42,480 bases of DNA. It comes from Spirochaetales bacterium. GTDB taxonomy: Bacteria > Spirochaetota > Spirochaetia > Sphaerochaetales > Sphaerochaetaceae. This document shows positions 27,445-35,327 of the stretch, in pieces. Both the position numbers and the translations under genes were made by a program. Positions within the stretch are counted from its first letter, which is position 1, and each line of letters starts with the position of its first letter. Below the pieces are notes generated by a model, which saw only the letters and a program-made list of their open reading frames with translations, searched no databases and had not been told where the DNA came from. Location of the stretch: contig JAHDQJ010000028.1 in NCBI GenBank assembly GCA_018433865.1, positions 1 to 42,480 of the forward strand. The letters are read 5' to 3'.

Positions 27445-28692
27445 ATGAGAATCCAGAAGATGAGGCTGTCGGACCTGAATCCGGCCGCATACAACCCGCG
27501 CAAGGCGCTCAAGCAAGGCGATCCCGAGTACGAGAAGCTCAAGAGATCGCTCGAGCAGTTCGGCTATGTCGAGCTCATCGTGGTCAACACGGCCAACGAC
27601 AACACTGTCATTTCCGGCCACCAGCGGCTGAACGTCCTCAAGGACATGGGCGTGGCCGAAGAGGACTGCATCCTCGTCGAGCTCGATGCCGACAAGGAGA
27701 AGGCCCTCAACATCGCCATGAACAAGATCAGCGGCGAATGGGACAAGGACAAGCTGGCCTTGCTCATCACCGATTTGCAGGGACAGGACTTCGACGTCTC
27801 GCTCACCGGATTCGACCCCGCCGAGATCGACGACCTGTTCAAGGATTCGCTTGCCGAGGGCGTGCATGATGATGAGTTCGATGTGAATGCCGAGCTAGAG
27901 AAGCCCGCGATCACCAAGAGCGGGGACCTCTGGAAGCTGGGAAGGCACCGCCTGGTATGCGGTGACAGCACCAAGGCCGAGACTTTCTCCCTTCTCATGG
28001 CAGGGTCCAAGGCGAACCTGGTGGTCACCGACCCGCCGTACAACGTCAACTACGAGGGTACGGCCGGCAAGATCAAGAACGACAACATGGCAAACGATGC
28101 GTTCCTGCAGTTCCTACTCGATGCCTTCACCAATACTGCTTCCCACATGGCCGACGATGCCTCCATCTACGTGTTCCATGCCGATACCGAGGGACTGAAC
28201 TTCCGCAAGGCCTTCAGCGAGGCGGGCTTCTACCTGTCGGGCACCTGCATTTGGAAGAAACAGTCGCTGGTGCTCGGTCGCTCGCCCTACCAGTGGCAGC
28301 ACGAGCCGGTGCTCTTCGGATGGAAGAAAAAGGGAAAGCACCAATGGTACACCGGGCGCAAGGAATCGACCATCTGGGAATTCGACAAGCCCAAGAAGAA
28401 TGGTGAGCATCCCACGATGAAGCCGGTGGCATTGATCGCGTATCCGATCATGAACTCGTCGATGAGCAACACGCTGGTGCTCGACCCGTTCGGCGGCAGC
28501 GGCAGCACGCTTGTCGCCTGCGAACAGACTGAACGGAGCTGTGCCACCATCGAGCTGGATGAGAAGTACTGCGACGTGATCGTGAGGCGCTACATCGAGC
28601 TGGTCGGATCCTCCGCCAATGTCACCGTGCAGCGCGACGGGCTGGATTATACCTATGAGGAAATCGTCCCCGGGAAGGCTAGCGATGGATGA
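27445..28692 (+). CDS. ParB-domain DNA methyltransferase (N4/N6, beta class)
   Basis: Residues ~5-110 are a ParB/Srx-like N-domain (LNPAAYNPRK, then VISGHQRLNVLKDMG). A methyltransferase follows with motif IV DPPYN at ~196, the GKHQWYTGRKESTIWEFDKP region and motif I DPFGGSGST at ~347. The IV-to-I order makes it beta class, methylating adenine N6 or cytosine N4. It is 415 residues, and ParB-MTase fusions of this size are common in prophages. No cognate nuclease is adjacent. It probably protects phage DNA from host restriction or marks it for packaging, supplied with SAM by MetK upstream. It overlaps the next gene by 8 bases. Confidence 0.9.
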   Translation: MRIQKMRLSDLNPAAYNPRKALKQGDPEYEKLKRSLEQFGYVELIVVNTANDNTVISGHQRLNVLKDMGVAEEDCILVELDADKEKALNIAMNKISGEWDKDKLALLITDLQGQDFDVSLTGFDPAEIDDLFKDSLAEGVHDDEFDVNAELEKPAITKSGDLWKLGRHRLVCGDSTKAETFSLLMAGSKANLVVTDPPYNVNYEGTAGKIKNDNMANDAFLQFLLDAFTNTASHMADDASIYVFHADTEGLNFRKAFSEAGFYLSGTCIWKKQSLVLGRSPYQWQHEPVLFGWKKKGKHQWYTGRKESTIWEFDKPKKNGEHPTMKPVALIAYPIMNSSMSNTLVLDPFGGSGSTLVACEQTERSCATIELDEKYCDVIVRRYIELVGSSANVTVQRDGLDYTYEEIVPGKASDG

Positions 28693-28990
28693 GCTTACCC
28701 TGCTTGCCACGATCTCGGTGTGTCTGTTCGGTTCGGGCGGCATCGTGCTGTGGCTGCTCAACCGCATGGCCAAGCGGAGCGACGACCGACTGGGATATGC
28801 GAAGGACCTGAGGGAGATAAAAACCACCATCACCAGGATCCAGATGGGACTGGTCATGGCCTTGGAGAATGACAAGGTCATCTTCAAGTCGCTGAGGACC
28901 CATGAGATCAATGGGGAATCCGAGGAACAGGAAAAGAAGATGGACGATTACTTCCTGTCGCTGCTTGGCACCAAGGGAGGCGAACGATGA
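28685..28990 (+). CDS. Single-TM small protein with coiled coil, possible holin-class
   Basis: The start ATG 28685 overlaps the methyltransferase stop. A single hydrophobic helix near the N-terminus (LLATISVCLFGSGGIVLWLL) is followed by a charged, probably helical cytoplasmic part (LGYAKDLREIKTTITRIQMGL...EEQEKKMDDYF). Genes of this shape lie in phage lysis cassettes as holin-like or antiholin-like proteins. It overlaps a clearer multi-TM protein by 4 bases. Function is assigned by topology and context only. Confidence 0.6.
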   Translation: MDELTLLATISVCLFGSGGIVLWLLNRMAKRSDDRLGYAKDLREIKTTITRIQMGLVMALENDKVIFKSLRTHEINGESEEQEKKMDDYFLSLLGTKGGER

Positions 28991-29298
28991 CCCTCAGTGC
29001 CATATTGCTCGCCTTCGCCGCGTTCCTGGGCTTGGTGATGGAACTGTACAAGAAAAGCCTTCGTCGTGATGAAGCAAGCGAAAACGAGATCAAGCTGGTC
29101 GCCCTCGCCTCTTCCGCTGCCCTCGCGTACGTGACCTACCGGGTCGCACCGGCAACCACACCCGCAGGGGAGCTCAACAGCACGCCCTACCTGGTGATCC
29201 TGTACACCGTGGCGATCTACCTGTTGCAGCTTCCGGCGTGCATGGCATTTTGGAAACCATTGCTCAAACGGTTCATACAAGGAAAAATCGATGAATGA
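28987..29298 (+). CDS. Putative holin (about three TM segments)
   Basis: A 103-residue protein with hydrophobic segments at ~3-20 (LSAILLAFAAFLGLVMEL), ~36-55 (LVALASSAALAYVTYRVA) and ~68-88 (YLVILYTVAIYLLQLPACMAF). The short basic C-terminus is KRFIQGKIDE. Size, topology and position directly before the spanin pair suggest a holin that times lysis by opening the inner membrane. GGGAGG precedes the ATG by 6 bases. The endolysin it would release is not visible in this window. Confidence 0.65.
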   Translation: MTLSAILLAFAAFLGLVMELYKKSLRRDEASENEIKLVALASSAALAYVTYRVAPATTPAGELNSTPYLVILYTVAIYLLQLPACMAFWKPLLKRFIQGKIDE

Positions 29299-29581
29299 CA
29301 TCATGCAGCTGCTGATCCTCATCATCCTGGGACTGCTGGGGATCACCCGATTGCAGGCATCCAAGACCAAGGAACTGAAAAAGGGTATCCAGCAAGAGCG
29401 GGATACGGTGAAGAAACGAGAACAGGAGTTGGAGAAGATCCATGAAGTGCACCAGAAGATCACCGCCATCAAACAAGAAGAGCCGCCTGAGAAGATCGAA
29501 CCTCCACAGCGTGGTGATGTTGGTGGCCGTCTTGACCGTCTCAACCGGCTGCACGAGCGTGCCAACAATCGAGGCCAGTGA
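29291..29581 (+). CDS. Inner-membrane spanin (Rz-like)
   Basis: An N-terminal membrane anchor (MQLLILIILGLLGITRL) is followed by a long heptad coiled coil (TKELKKGIQQERDTVKKREQ, LEKIHEVHQKI). A Pro-rich hinge and a basic end complete a 96-residue protein, typical of Rz i-spanins. It pairs with the lipoprotein encoded in the overlapping +1 frame (29442-29804). i-spanins link across the periplasm to fuse inner and outer membranes at lysis, which implies a diderm host. It overlaps the holin gene by 8 bases. Confidence 0.75.
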   Translation: MNDIMQLLILIILGLLGITRLQASKTKELKKGIQQERDTVKKREQELEKIHEVHQKITAIKQEEPPEKIEPPQRGDVGGRLDRLNRLHERANNRGQ

Positions 29582-29804
29582 TCCGTATCGGGATGTCCTG
29601 GTCTTGATGGCTCCCGAGGCCCCGGCGATCCCGACCTTCCCCACACTGAGTTGGGCGTACTTGGATGACCGTTATTCCCTCAACGAAGCGGATGCGGATG
29701 CGCTGTTGGACTACGGGGAGAACGAACTGCCGCTGTTCGCCCATCGCTATGAACAGTACCAACGCCAGATGCGCCTCATCCTGGATGGATTGGCTCAACC
29801 CTAG
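29442..29804 (+). CDS. Outer-membrane lipoprotein spanin (Rz1-like), overlapping
   Basis: The frame is +1 to the i-spanin gene and begins inside it. The first ~25 residues are very basic; an internal ATG at 29517 (MLVAVLTVSTGC) gives a neat lipoprotein signal with lipobox VSTGC. I list the longer frame, but 29517 is an equal candidate. The mature part (CTSVPTIEASDPYRDVLVL, Pro-rich PEAPAIPTFPTL) is short and proline-containing like Rz1. The relaxed lipobox (Ser at -3) is tolerated in spirochaetes. The overlap of 140 bases with the coiled-coil gene repeats the classic Rz/Rz1 arrangement. Confidence 0.7.
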   Translation: MKCTRRSPPSNKKSRLRRSNLHSVVMLVAVLTVSTGCTSVPTIEASDPYRDVLVLMAPEAPAIPTFPTLSWAYLDDRYSLNEADADALLDYGENELPLFAHRYEQYQRQMRLILDGLAQP

Positions 29805-29867
29805 GAAATTGAACTTGCTATTGGCCGGAACCTAGGCAATCAATGCACACTGACAGGGAGGATGCAC

Positions 29868-30107
29868 ATGGATGAGATGAACCGGAAACGAATCGAGGTG
29901 CTCAAGAAGCAATACCCGTCAGGGTGCACGGTGGAACTGGTGCACATGGATGACGAGTTCGCACCGCCGGCGGGCACCAAGGGCACGGTGGTCCACGTGG
30001 ACGATATCGGAAGCATCCACATCGCATGGGAAACCGGTTCAACCTTGGGGGTGGTACCCGGGGTCGACATGGTCAGGCGCCTGGACGAAGAAATACCTGA
30101 AAAATAG
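29868..30107 (+). CDS. DUF4314 protein
   Basis: The start ATG 29868 sits 6 bases after GGGAGG; an ATG at 29862 is too close to the site. YPSGCTVELVHMDDEFAPPAGTKGTVVHVDDIGSIHIAWETGSTLGVVPGVD is the DUF4314 fold, a small SH3-like barrel of ~60 residues. It is common in prophages of anaerobes, often beside amidoligase genes as here. Its function is unknown. It may be a partner or adaptor for the amidoligase system (inference from recurring neighbourhood). Confidence 0.8.
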   Translation: MDEMNRKRIEVLKKQYPSGCTVELVHMDDEFAPPAGTKGTVVHVDDIGSIHIAWETGSTLGVVPGVDMVRRLDEEIPEK

Positions 30108-30200
30108 TGTATCTTATTTGCATATATACACTTGCTATCTATCCCTCTTTGAGTGATTACTACAGTACGAACAGAAACACACCAAAGAGAGGTAGACGGC

Positions 30201-31106
30201 ATGGAAAAGACAACACGGTTCGGAATTGAGATAGAGATGACGGGAATCACGCGCAAGGATGCGGCTCTGGCTGCCCGGACGGTCCTCGGCGGGGAGCTCT
30301 GCTACGGCGGCTCCTACTACGACACCTACGAGCTTGAGGCTCCCGACGGCAGGACCTGGAAGTTTACCTACGACGGCTCCATCCGCTGCGAAACCAGGCG
30401 GGGCAGGATCGCCGAGAGCGCGTCGCGGCTGTACAGCGTCGAGCTGGTCAGCCCGATCCTCACCTACGAAGCCGACATCGAGACGCTTCAGGAAGTCGTC
30501 AGGGCGCTCAGGAAGGCCGGGGCCTTCACCAACAACTCCTGCGGCATCCACATCCACCTCGACGGAGCAGAGCACACACCGCGCTCGATCCGCAACTTCG
30601 TGAACATCATCCACGCCCGGAACGACCTCTTCTACAAAGCCCTGGGTATCGAAGCCCAGCGTGCACGGTACTGCAAGAAGATGGACGAGCACCTGGTGGC
30701 GGCCATGAACCGCGCCAAGCCGACCACCTTCGCAGAGATCGAGAGCATCTGGTACGCGGGATACCAAGGCAGCCGCGAAGCCCATTACCATCAGAGCAGG
30801 TATCATTTTTGCAACCTTCATGCGTTTTTCCACGGCCACCATACCGTGGAGCTGCGAGGCTTCAACAGCACCCTCCATGCCGGGGAGGTCAGAAGCTACA
30901 TAGTCCTTGCACTCGCGCTCAACAGCCAGGCGCTCACACAAAGCTCGGCGAGCACCAAGAAGCCCCAGGCCGAGAACGAGAAGTTCGCGATGCGCACCTA
31001 CCTCAACCGCATCGGCCTCATCGGCGACGAGTTCAAGGCCTGCCGCGAGCATCTGTGCAAGCGGTTATCGGGAAATGCCGCATGGAGACGGCGGATCGCA
31101 GCTTGA
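30201..31106 (+). CDS. Amidoligase family enzyme (COOH-NH2 ligase type)
   Basis: The start ATG 30201 is 8 bases after AGAGAGG. FGIEIEMTGITRKDA is the substrate/ATP-binding opening (ExE motif) of the glutamine-synthetase-like amidoligases. YELEAPDGRTWKFTYDGSI, VELVSPILTYE, SCGIHIHLDG (the HxH motif) and VELRGFNSTL complete the fold. Family members form amide bonds between carboxylates and amines with ATP. It is paired with a cyclotransferase-like gene ~80 bases downstream, a combination noted for phages in comparative-genomic work on amidoligases. The product could be a gamma-glutamyl-type modification of a cell-wall peptide, a protein or a metabolite; the target is unknown. Confidence 0.85.
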   Translation: MEKTTRFGIEIEMTGITRKDAALAARTVLGGELCYGGSYYDTYELEAPDGRTWKFTYDGSIRCETRRGRIAESASRLYSVELVSPILTYEADIETLQEVVRALRKAGAFTNNSCGIHIHLDGAEHTPRSIRNFVNIIHARNDLFYKALGIEAQRARYCKKMDEHLVAAMNRAKPTTFAEIESIWYAGYQGSREAHYHQSRYHFCNLHAFFHGHHTVELRGFNSTLHAGEVRSYIVLALALNSQALTQSSASTKKPQAENEKFAMRTYLNRIGLIGDEFKACREHLCKRLSGNAAWRRRIAA

Positions 31107-31186
31107 ATGGGCGACGGCTTTGCAACCTTGAGGGCGGGACGGCCGCCCTTGCGGTGGTAGAAACCGATCGAAGGAGTGAAGCAACC

Positions 31187-31630
31187 ATGAAGAAAGTCTA
31201 CCTGGCCTACGGAAGCAACTTGAACCTCGAACAGATGGGATACCGATGCCCCGATGCCGCGGTCATCGGAACCACGGTACTACCCGACTACCGGCTGGTG
31301 TTCCGGGGAGGCCGCCATAGTGGCGTGGCCACGATCGAAGCACATGAAGGCGCAAGCGTCCCGGTCCTCCTGTGGCAGATCACCGAGAGGTGCGAGAAAG
31401 CCTTGGACCGCTACGAGGGATTCCCGCACCTGTACCGCAAGAAGAACCTGATGGTGGATCTCGATGGTGATGAGATGGTGGCGATGGCCTACATCATGAA
31501 CGAAGGCCCCCCTCCGGCTATGCCGGATGCGTACTACTACGCGACCATCCTGCACGGCTATCGCGATTGCGGCTTTGACGAGGATATCCTCAAGCAAGCG
31601 GTGATGGACACCTCCGAACGTGTTCAATAA
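31187..31630 (+). CDS. Gamma-glutamylcyclotransferase-like (AIG2/GGCT) protein
   Basis: VYLAYGSNLNLEQMGYRCPDA is the GGCT/AIG2 substrate loop (YGSNL). Later come WQITERCEKALDRYEGFPHLYRKKNLMVDLDG, with the catalytic Glu (E in RYEGFP), and MAYIMNEG. The 147-residue length is normal. GGCT enzymes cleave gamma-glutamyl-amines with cyclisation to oxoproline. Next to an amidoligase this suggests that the pair makes and removes, or edits, a gamma-glutamyl linkage. AAGGAG precedes the ATG. A terminator follows the gene. Confidence 0.85.
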   Translation: MKKVYLAYGSNLNLEQMGYRCPDAAVIGTTVLPDYRLVFRGGRHSGVATIEAHEGASVPVLLWQITERCEKALDRYEGFPHLYRKKNLMVDLDGDEMVAMAYIMNEGPPPAMPDAYYYATILHGYRDCGFDEDILKQAVMDTSERVQ

Positions 31631-31664
31631 CTGAACGTATCCAAGCTCCACGGACTACCCTATC

Positions 31665-31688
31665 GAAGACCCTCCGGGGTCTTCTTTT
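31665..31688 (+). terminator. Terminator before TerL
   Basis: GAAGACCC (31665-31672) pairs with GGGTCTTC (31677-31684) around TCCG, followed by TTTT. It separates the accessory block from the TerL/structural operon. Confidence 0.75.
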
Positions 31689-31706
31689 CGTATACACAGG
31701 AATTCC

Positions 31707-33308
31707 ATGAAACAATTGAAGAAATACACACCCACGCCATTCATGGCCAAGGATTCGACCTATGACAAGACCAAGGCCGACCGGGCGGTGCAGTTCATCC
31801 AAAGCCTGCGCCATACCAAGGGGGTGTGGGCGGGAAAGCCCTTCCTGCTGCTACCGTGGCAAGAGCAGATCATCCGCAACCTGTTCGGCATCGTGAAGGC
31901 CGACGGATGGCGGCAGTTCAACACCGCCTATATCGAGATCCCCAAGAAGAACGGCAAGAGCGAGCTCGCCGCCGCGGTGGCGCTGCTGCTCACCTGCGCC
32001 GACTTCGAGGAGCGCGCCGAGGTCTACGGATGCGCGGCCGATCGCCAGCAGGCCTCGATCGTGTTCGAGGTGGCGGCGGACATGGTGCGCATGTGCCCCT
32101 CGCTGAACAAGCGCGTGAAGATCCTGGCGGCCACCAAGCGCATCGTGTACCTGCCGACCAACAGCTTTTATCAGGTGCTGAGCGCCGAGGCCTACTCCAA
32201 GCACGGGTTCAACATCCACGGTGTGGTCTTCGACGAACTGCACACCCAACCGAACAGAAAGCTCTTTGATGTGATGACCAAGGGCTCGGGCGACGCGCGT
32301 GCCCAGCCGCTGTTCTTTCTGATTACCACAGCCGGCACCGACCAGCACTCGATCTGCTACGAGCAGCACCAGAAGGCCAAGGACATCCTCGAGGGAAGAA
32401 AGCACGACAAGACCTTCTACCCCCTCATCTACGGTGCCGACGAAAACGACGACTGGACCGATACAAAGACGTGGAAGAAAGCCAACCCGTCGCTTGGGCA
32501 TACCATCACCCTCGAGAAGGTGAAGGCGGCCTGTGACAGCGCAAGGCAGAACCCGGGCGAGGAGAATGTGTTCCGTCAGCTCAGGCTCAACCAATGGGTC
32601 AAGCAGGCTGTTCGCTGGATGCCGATGGAGAGGTGGGATCAATGCAACTTCCCCGTCGATGCCGAGGAGTTCGAGGGCAGGGTCTGCTACGGGGGACTGG
32701 ACCTCTCGTCCACCACCGACATCACCGCATTCGTGCTCGTATTCCCACCCAGGGATGAGAATGACAAGTTCGTGATCCTCCCCTGGTTCTGGATACCCGA
32801 GGACAGCTTGGACCTGCGCGTACGGCGTGATCATGTGCCCTACGACGTATGGGAACGAACCGGCCACATACAGACCACCGAAGGCAACGTGGTGCACTAC
32901 GGCTTCATCGAACAGTTCATCGGCGAGCTCGGCAAGAGATACAACATCCGAGAGATCGCGTTCGACCGTTGGGGAGCGGTGCAGATGGTGCAGAACCTGG
33001 AGGGCATGGGCTACACGGTGGTGCCCTTCGGACAGGGCTTCAAGGACATGAGCCCCCCGACCAAGGAGCTGATGAAGCTGGTATTGGGGCGGAGTATCGC
33101 ACATGCGGGCCATCCGGTGCTCCGCTGGATGATGGACAACATCTTCATCCGCACCGACCCGGCTGGGAACATCAAGCCCGACAAGCAGAAGTCCACCGAG
33201 AAGATCGACGGCGCGGTTGCCACGATCATGGCACTGGATAGGGCGATCAGGTGCGGCAACGAAGTGCGCGAATCGGTCTACGAGGACCGGGGAATTCTCT
33301 TCATCTAG
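31707..33308 (+). CDS. terL: Terminase large subunit
   Basis: A 533-residue packaging motor. The ATPase has a deviant Walker A, EIPKKNGKSE at ~77-86, and Walker B VVFDELH at ~170. A coupling motif TTAGT follows (~205). The nuclease domain has GGLDLSSTTDITAF (~331; first acidic residue of the RNase H-like site) and ends with KIDGAVATIMAL. It cuts concatemers and pumps DNA into proheads, working with TerS. It belongs to the Terminase_1 (YmfN-like) group typical of HK97-like siphophages. The ribosome site AGGA is modest. Confidence 0.93.
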   Translation: MKQLKKYTPTPFMAKDSTYDKTKADRAVQFIQSLRHTKGVWAGKPFLLLPWQEQIIRNLFGIVKADGWRQFNTAYIEIPKKNGKSELAAAVALLLTCADFEERAEVYGCAADRQQASIVFEVAADMVRMCPSLNKRVKILAATKRIVYLPTNSFYQVLSAEAYSKHGFNIHGVVFDELHTQPNRKLFDVMTKGSGDARAQPLFFLITTAGTDQHSICYEQHQKAKDILEGRKHDKTFYPLIYGADENDDWTDTKTWKKANPSLGHTITLEKVKAACDSARQNPGEENVFRQLRLNQWVKQAVRWMPMERWDQCNFPVDAEEFEGRVCYGGLDLSSTTDITAFVLVFPPRDENDKFVILPWFWIPEDSLDLRVRRDHVPYDVWERTGHIQTTEGNVVHYGFIEQFIGELGKRYNIREIAFDRWGAVQMVQNLEGMGYTVVPFGQGFKDMSPPTKELMKLVLGRSIAHAGHPVLRWMMDNIFIRTDPAGNIKPDKQKSTEKIDGAVATIMALDRAIRCGNEVRESVYEDRGILFI

Positions 33309-33326
33309 AAATCTGGAGATACACAT

Positions 33327-34655
33327 ATGGGACTCTTATCCAAGCTTGTCACCAGAACGCGTGACAAGCCGCAAAACAGGACCAGCGGGTCCTCATACAG
33401 CTTCCTGTTCGGGGGCTCGACATCCGGCAAGGCGGTGAACGAACGCTCATCGATGCAGATGACGGCAGTCTATGCCTGCGTGCGCATCCTTGCCGAGGCG
33501 ATCGCGGGGTTGCCGCTGCATCTGTATCGGCATGGGGAGAACTCGAGCAAGCAGAAGGCGAAGGACCATCCGCTCTACACCCTGGTCCACTGCGAGCCCA
33601 ACGCGGAGATGACCAGTTTCGTCTTCCGCGAGACGATGATGACCCACCTGCTGCTCTGGGGCAATGCGTACGCCCAGATCATCCGAAACGGCAAGGGTCA
33701 GGTGGCCGCGCTCTACCCCCTGATGCCCAACCGCATGCAGGTCGACCGTGACAAGAACGGGAGGCTCTACTACCAGTACACCACCAGCGCCGAGGATGCG
33801 CCCACCATGCAGGGTACCTCGGTGGTGCTCGATGCATCGGAGGTGCTGCACATCCCGGGCCTGGGCTTCGACGGGTTGGTGGGCTACTCGCCGATCGCGA
33901 TGGCCAAGAACGCCATCGGCATGGCAATCGCCTGCGAGGAGTACGGGGCGAAGTTCTTCGCAAACGGGGCTGCCCCAAGCGGCGTGCTCGAGCATCCGGG
34001 AACGGTCAAGGACCCCACACGCCTCCGCGATACGTGGCAGGGCCAGTTCGGCGGCTCGGCGAATTCGCACAAGGTTGCGGTGCTCGAGGAGGGGATGAAA
34101 TACACACCGATTTCGATCTCACCCGAGCAAGCGCAGTTTCTGCAGACGCGCAAGTTCCAGATCAACGAGATCGCACGCATCTTCCGCGTCCCTCCACACA
34201 TGGTGGGGGACCTGGAGAAGTCCTCGTTCAGCAACATCGAGCAACAATCGTTGGAGTTCGTCAAGTACACCCTCGACCCGTGGGTGATCCGTTGGGAGCA
34301 GGCGCTCTCGCGTGCACTGTTGGCATCCGATGAGAAGCAGACGCATTTCTTCCGCTTCAACGTCGAGGGACTGCTGCGCGGCGACTACCAGAGCCGCATG
34401 ACGGGCTACGCCACCGCGCGCCAGAACGGTTGGATGAGCGCCAACGACATCCGCTCGCTGGAAGACATGGATCTCATCACCGATGCAGACGGAGGAAACC
34501 TCTATCTGATCAACGGAAACATGCTCCCCCTATCCCGGGCTGGGGCATTCGCAGACAAGGTTACGGACACATCCCAGGAGGAGACCGATGAAAAACAAGA
34601 AGTTCTGGCAATGGAAAAACCAGGGCGAAGAAGAAGGCAGAGCGAGAATCCTTGA
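33327..34655 (+). CDS. HK97-family portal protein
   Basis: SMQMTAVYACVRILAEAIAGLPLHLYRH, HPLYTLVHCEPNAEMTSFVF, LLLWGNAYAQIIRNGKG and FSNIEQQSLEFVKYTLDPWV are the HK97 gp3-type portal signatures; the length (442) is usual. It forms the dodecameric ring for DNA entry and tail joining. The C-terminal tail (DEKQEVLAMEKPGRRRRQ) is read through the start of the protease gene, overlapping it by 68 bases, so the two are coupled. Confidence 0.93.
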   Translation: MGLLSKLVTRTRDKPQNRTSGSSYSFLFGGSTSGKAVNERSSMQMTAVYACVRILAEAIAGLPLHLYRHGENSSKQKAKDHPLYTLVHCEPNAEMTSFVFRETMMTHLLLWGNAYAQIIRNGKGQVAALYPLMPNRMQVDRDKNGRLYYQYTTSAEDAPTMQGTSVVLDASEVLHIPGLGFDGLVGYSPIAMAKNAIGMAIACEEYGAKFFANGAAPSGVLEHPGTVKDPTRLRDTWQGQFGGSANSHKVAVLEEGMKYTPISISPEQAQFLQTRKFQINEIARIFRVPPHMVGDLEKSSFSNIEQQSLEFVKYTLDPWVIRWEQALSRALLASDEKQTHFFRFNVEGLLRGDYQSRMTGYATARQNGWMSANDIRSLEDMDLITDADGGNLYLINGNMLPLSRAGAFADKVTDTSQEETDEKQEVLAMEKPGRRRRQSENP

Positions 34656-35316
34656 GCTTTCGGGCACGATCGCCGAGGAGAGCTGGTTCGATGATGATGT
34701 CACCCCCGAGCAGTTCCGTAACGAACTGTTCGCCGATAGCGGCGAGGTGACCATCTGGATCAACTCACCCGGTGGGGACTGCATCGCAGCGAGTCGCATC
34801 CATGCGATGCTCATGGATTACCCGGGAGCCGTCACCGTGAAGATCGACGGGATCGCAGCGAGCGCTGCCTCGGTCATCGCAATGGCGGGCACGAGGGTGC
34901 TCATGGCGCCCACCGCATTGATGATGATCCACAACCCCATGACACTCGCCTATGGCAACCACCAGGACATGCAAAAGGCCATCGGCATGCTGGATGAGGT
35001 GAAGGAAAGCATCGTCAACGCCTACGAGATCAAGACAAACCTCACAAGGGCGAAGATCAGCCACCTGATGGACAACGAGACGTGGATGAACGCGAAGAAA
35101 GCCATCGAGCTGGGCTTCGCCGATGCGATCCTCGAGGATGCGAAGAAAGCGTCCAATGAGGCATCGTATGCGTTCTCGATGCGCACCTCGCAGCTCTCAC
35201 TGATGAACAAGATCACCGAAACCTATGCACACACAGAAAACCAGGAGCCACCTGAGGAAGGCAGAGCCGCCCTTGGCGAGCTCGAGAAACGACTGAATCT
35301 CATCAAACCCCAATAG
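34588..35316 (+). CDS. ClpP-like prohead protease
   Basis: A phage ClpP/S14-family serine protease of 242 residues. The oxyanion loop NSPGGD is at 59-64, the nucleophile Ser is in GIAASAAS (S92) and the His in MMIHNP (H115). An Asp in SHLMDNETWMNAKKAIELGF completes the triad. It removes the N-terminal delta domain of the major capsid protein during maturation. A GGAGGAG site precedes the ATG inside the portal gene. The C-terminal ~50 residues are a likely scaffold or targeting tail. Confidence 0.92.
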   Translation: MKNKKFWQWKNQGEEEGRARILELSGTIAEESWFDDDVTPEQFRNELFADSGEVTIWINSPGGDCIAASRIHAMLMDYPGAVTVKIDGIAASAASVIAMAGTRVLMAPTALMMIHNPMTLAYGNHQDMQKAIGMLDEVKESIVNAYEIKTNLTRAKISHLMDNETWMNAKKAIELGFADAILEDAKKASNEASYAFSMRTSQLSLMNKITETYAHTENQEPPEEGRAALGELEKRLNLIKPQ

Positions 35317-35327
35317 GAGAAGACACA

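Noticed and set aside
31851-33326. 491-codon minus-strand frame opposite TerL
   Set aside because: A shadow of GC-rich codon use on the other strand; the TerL protein on the plus strand has clear motifs. The same applies to long antisense frames opposite metK, DUF2800 and the tape measure gene.
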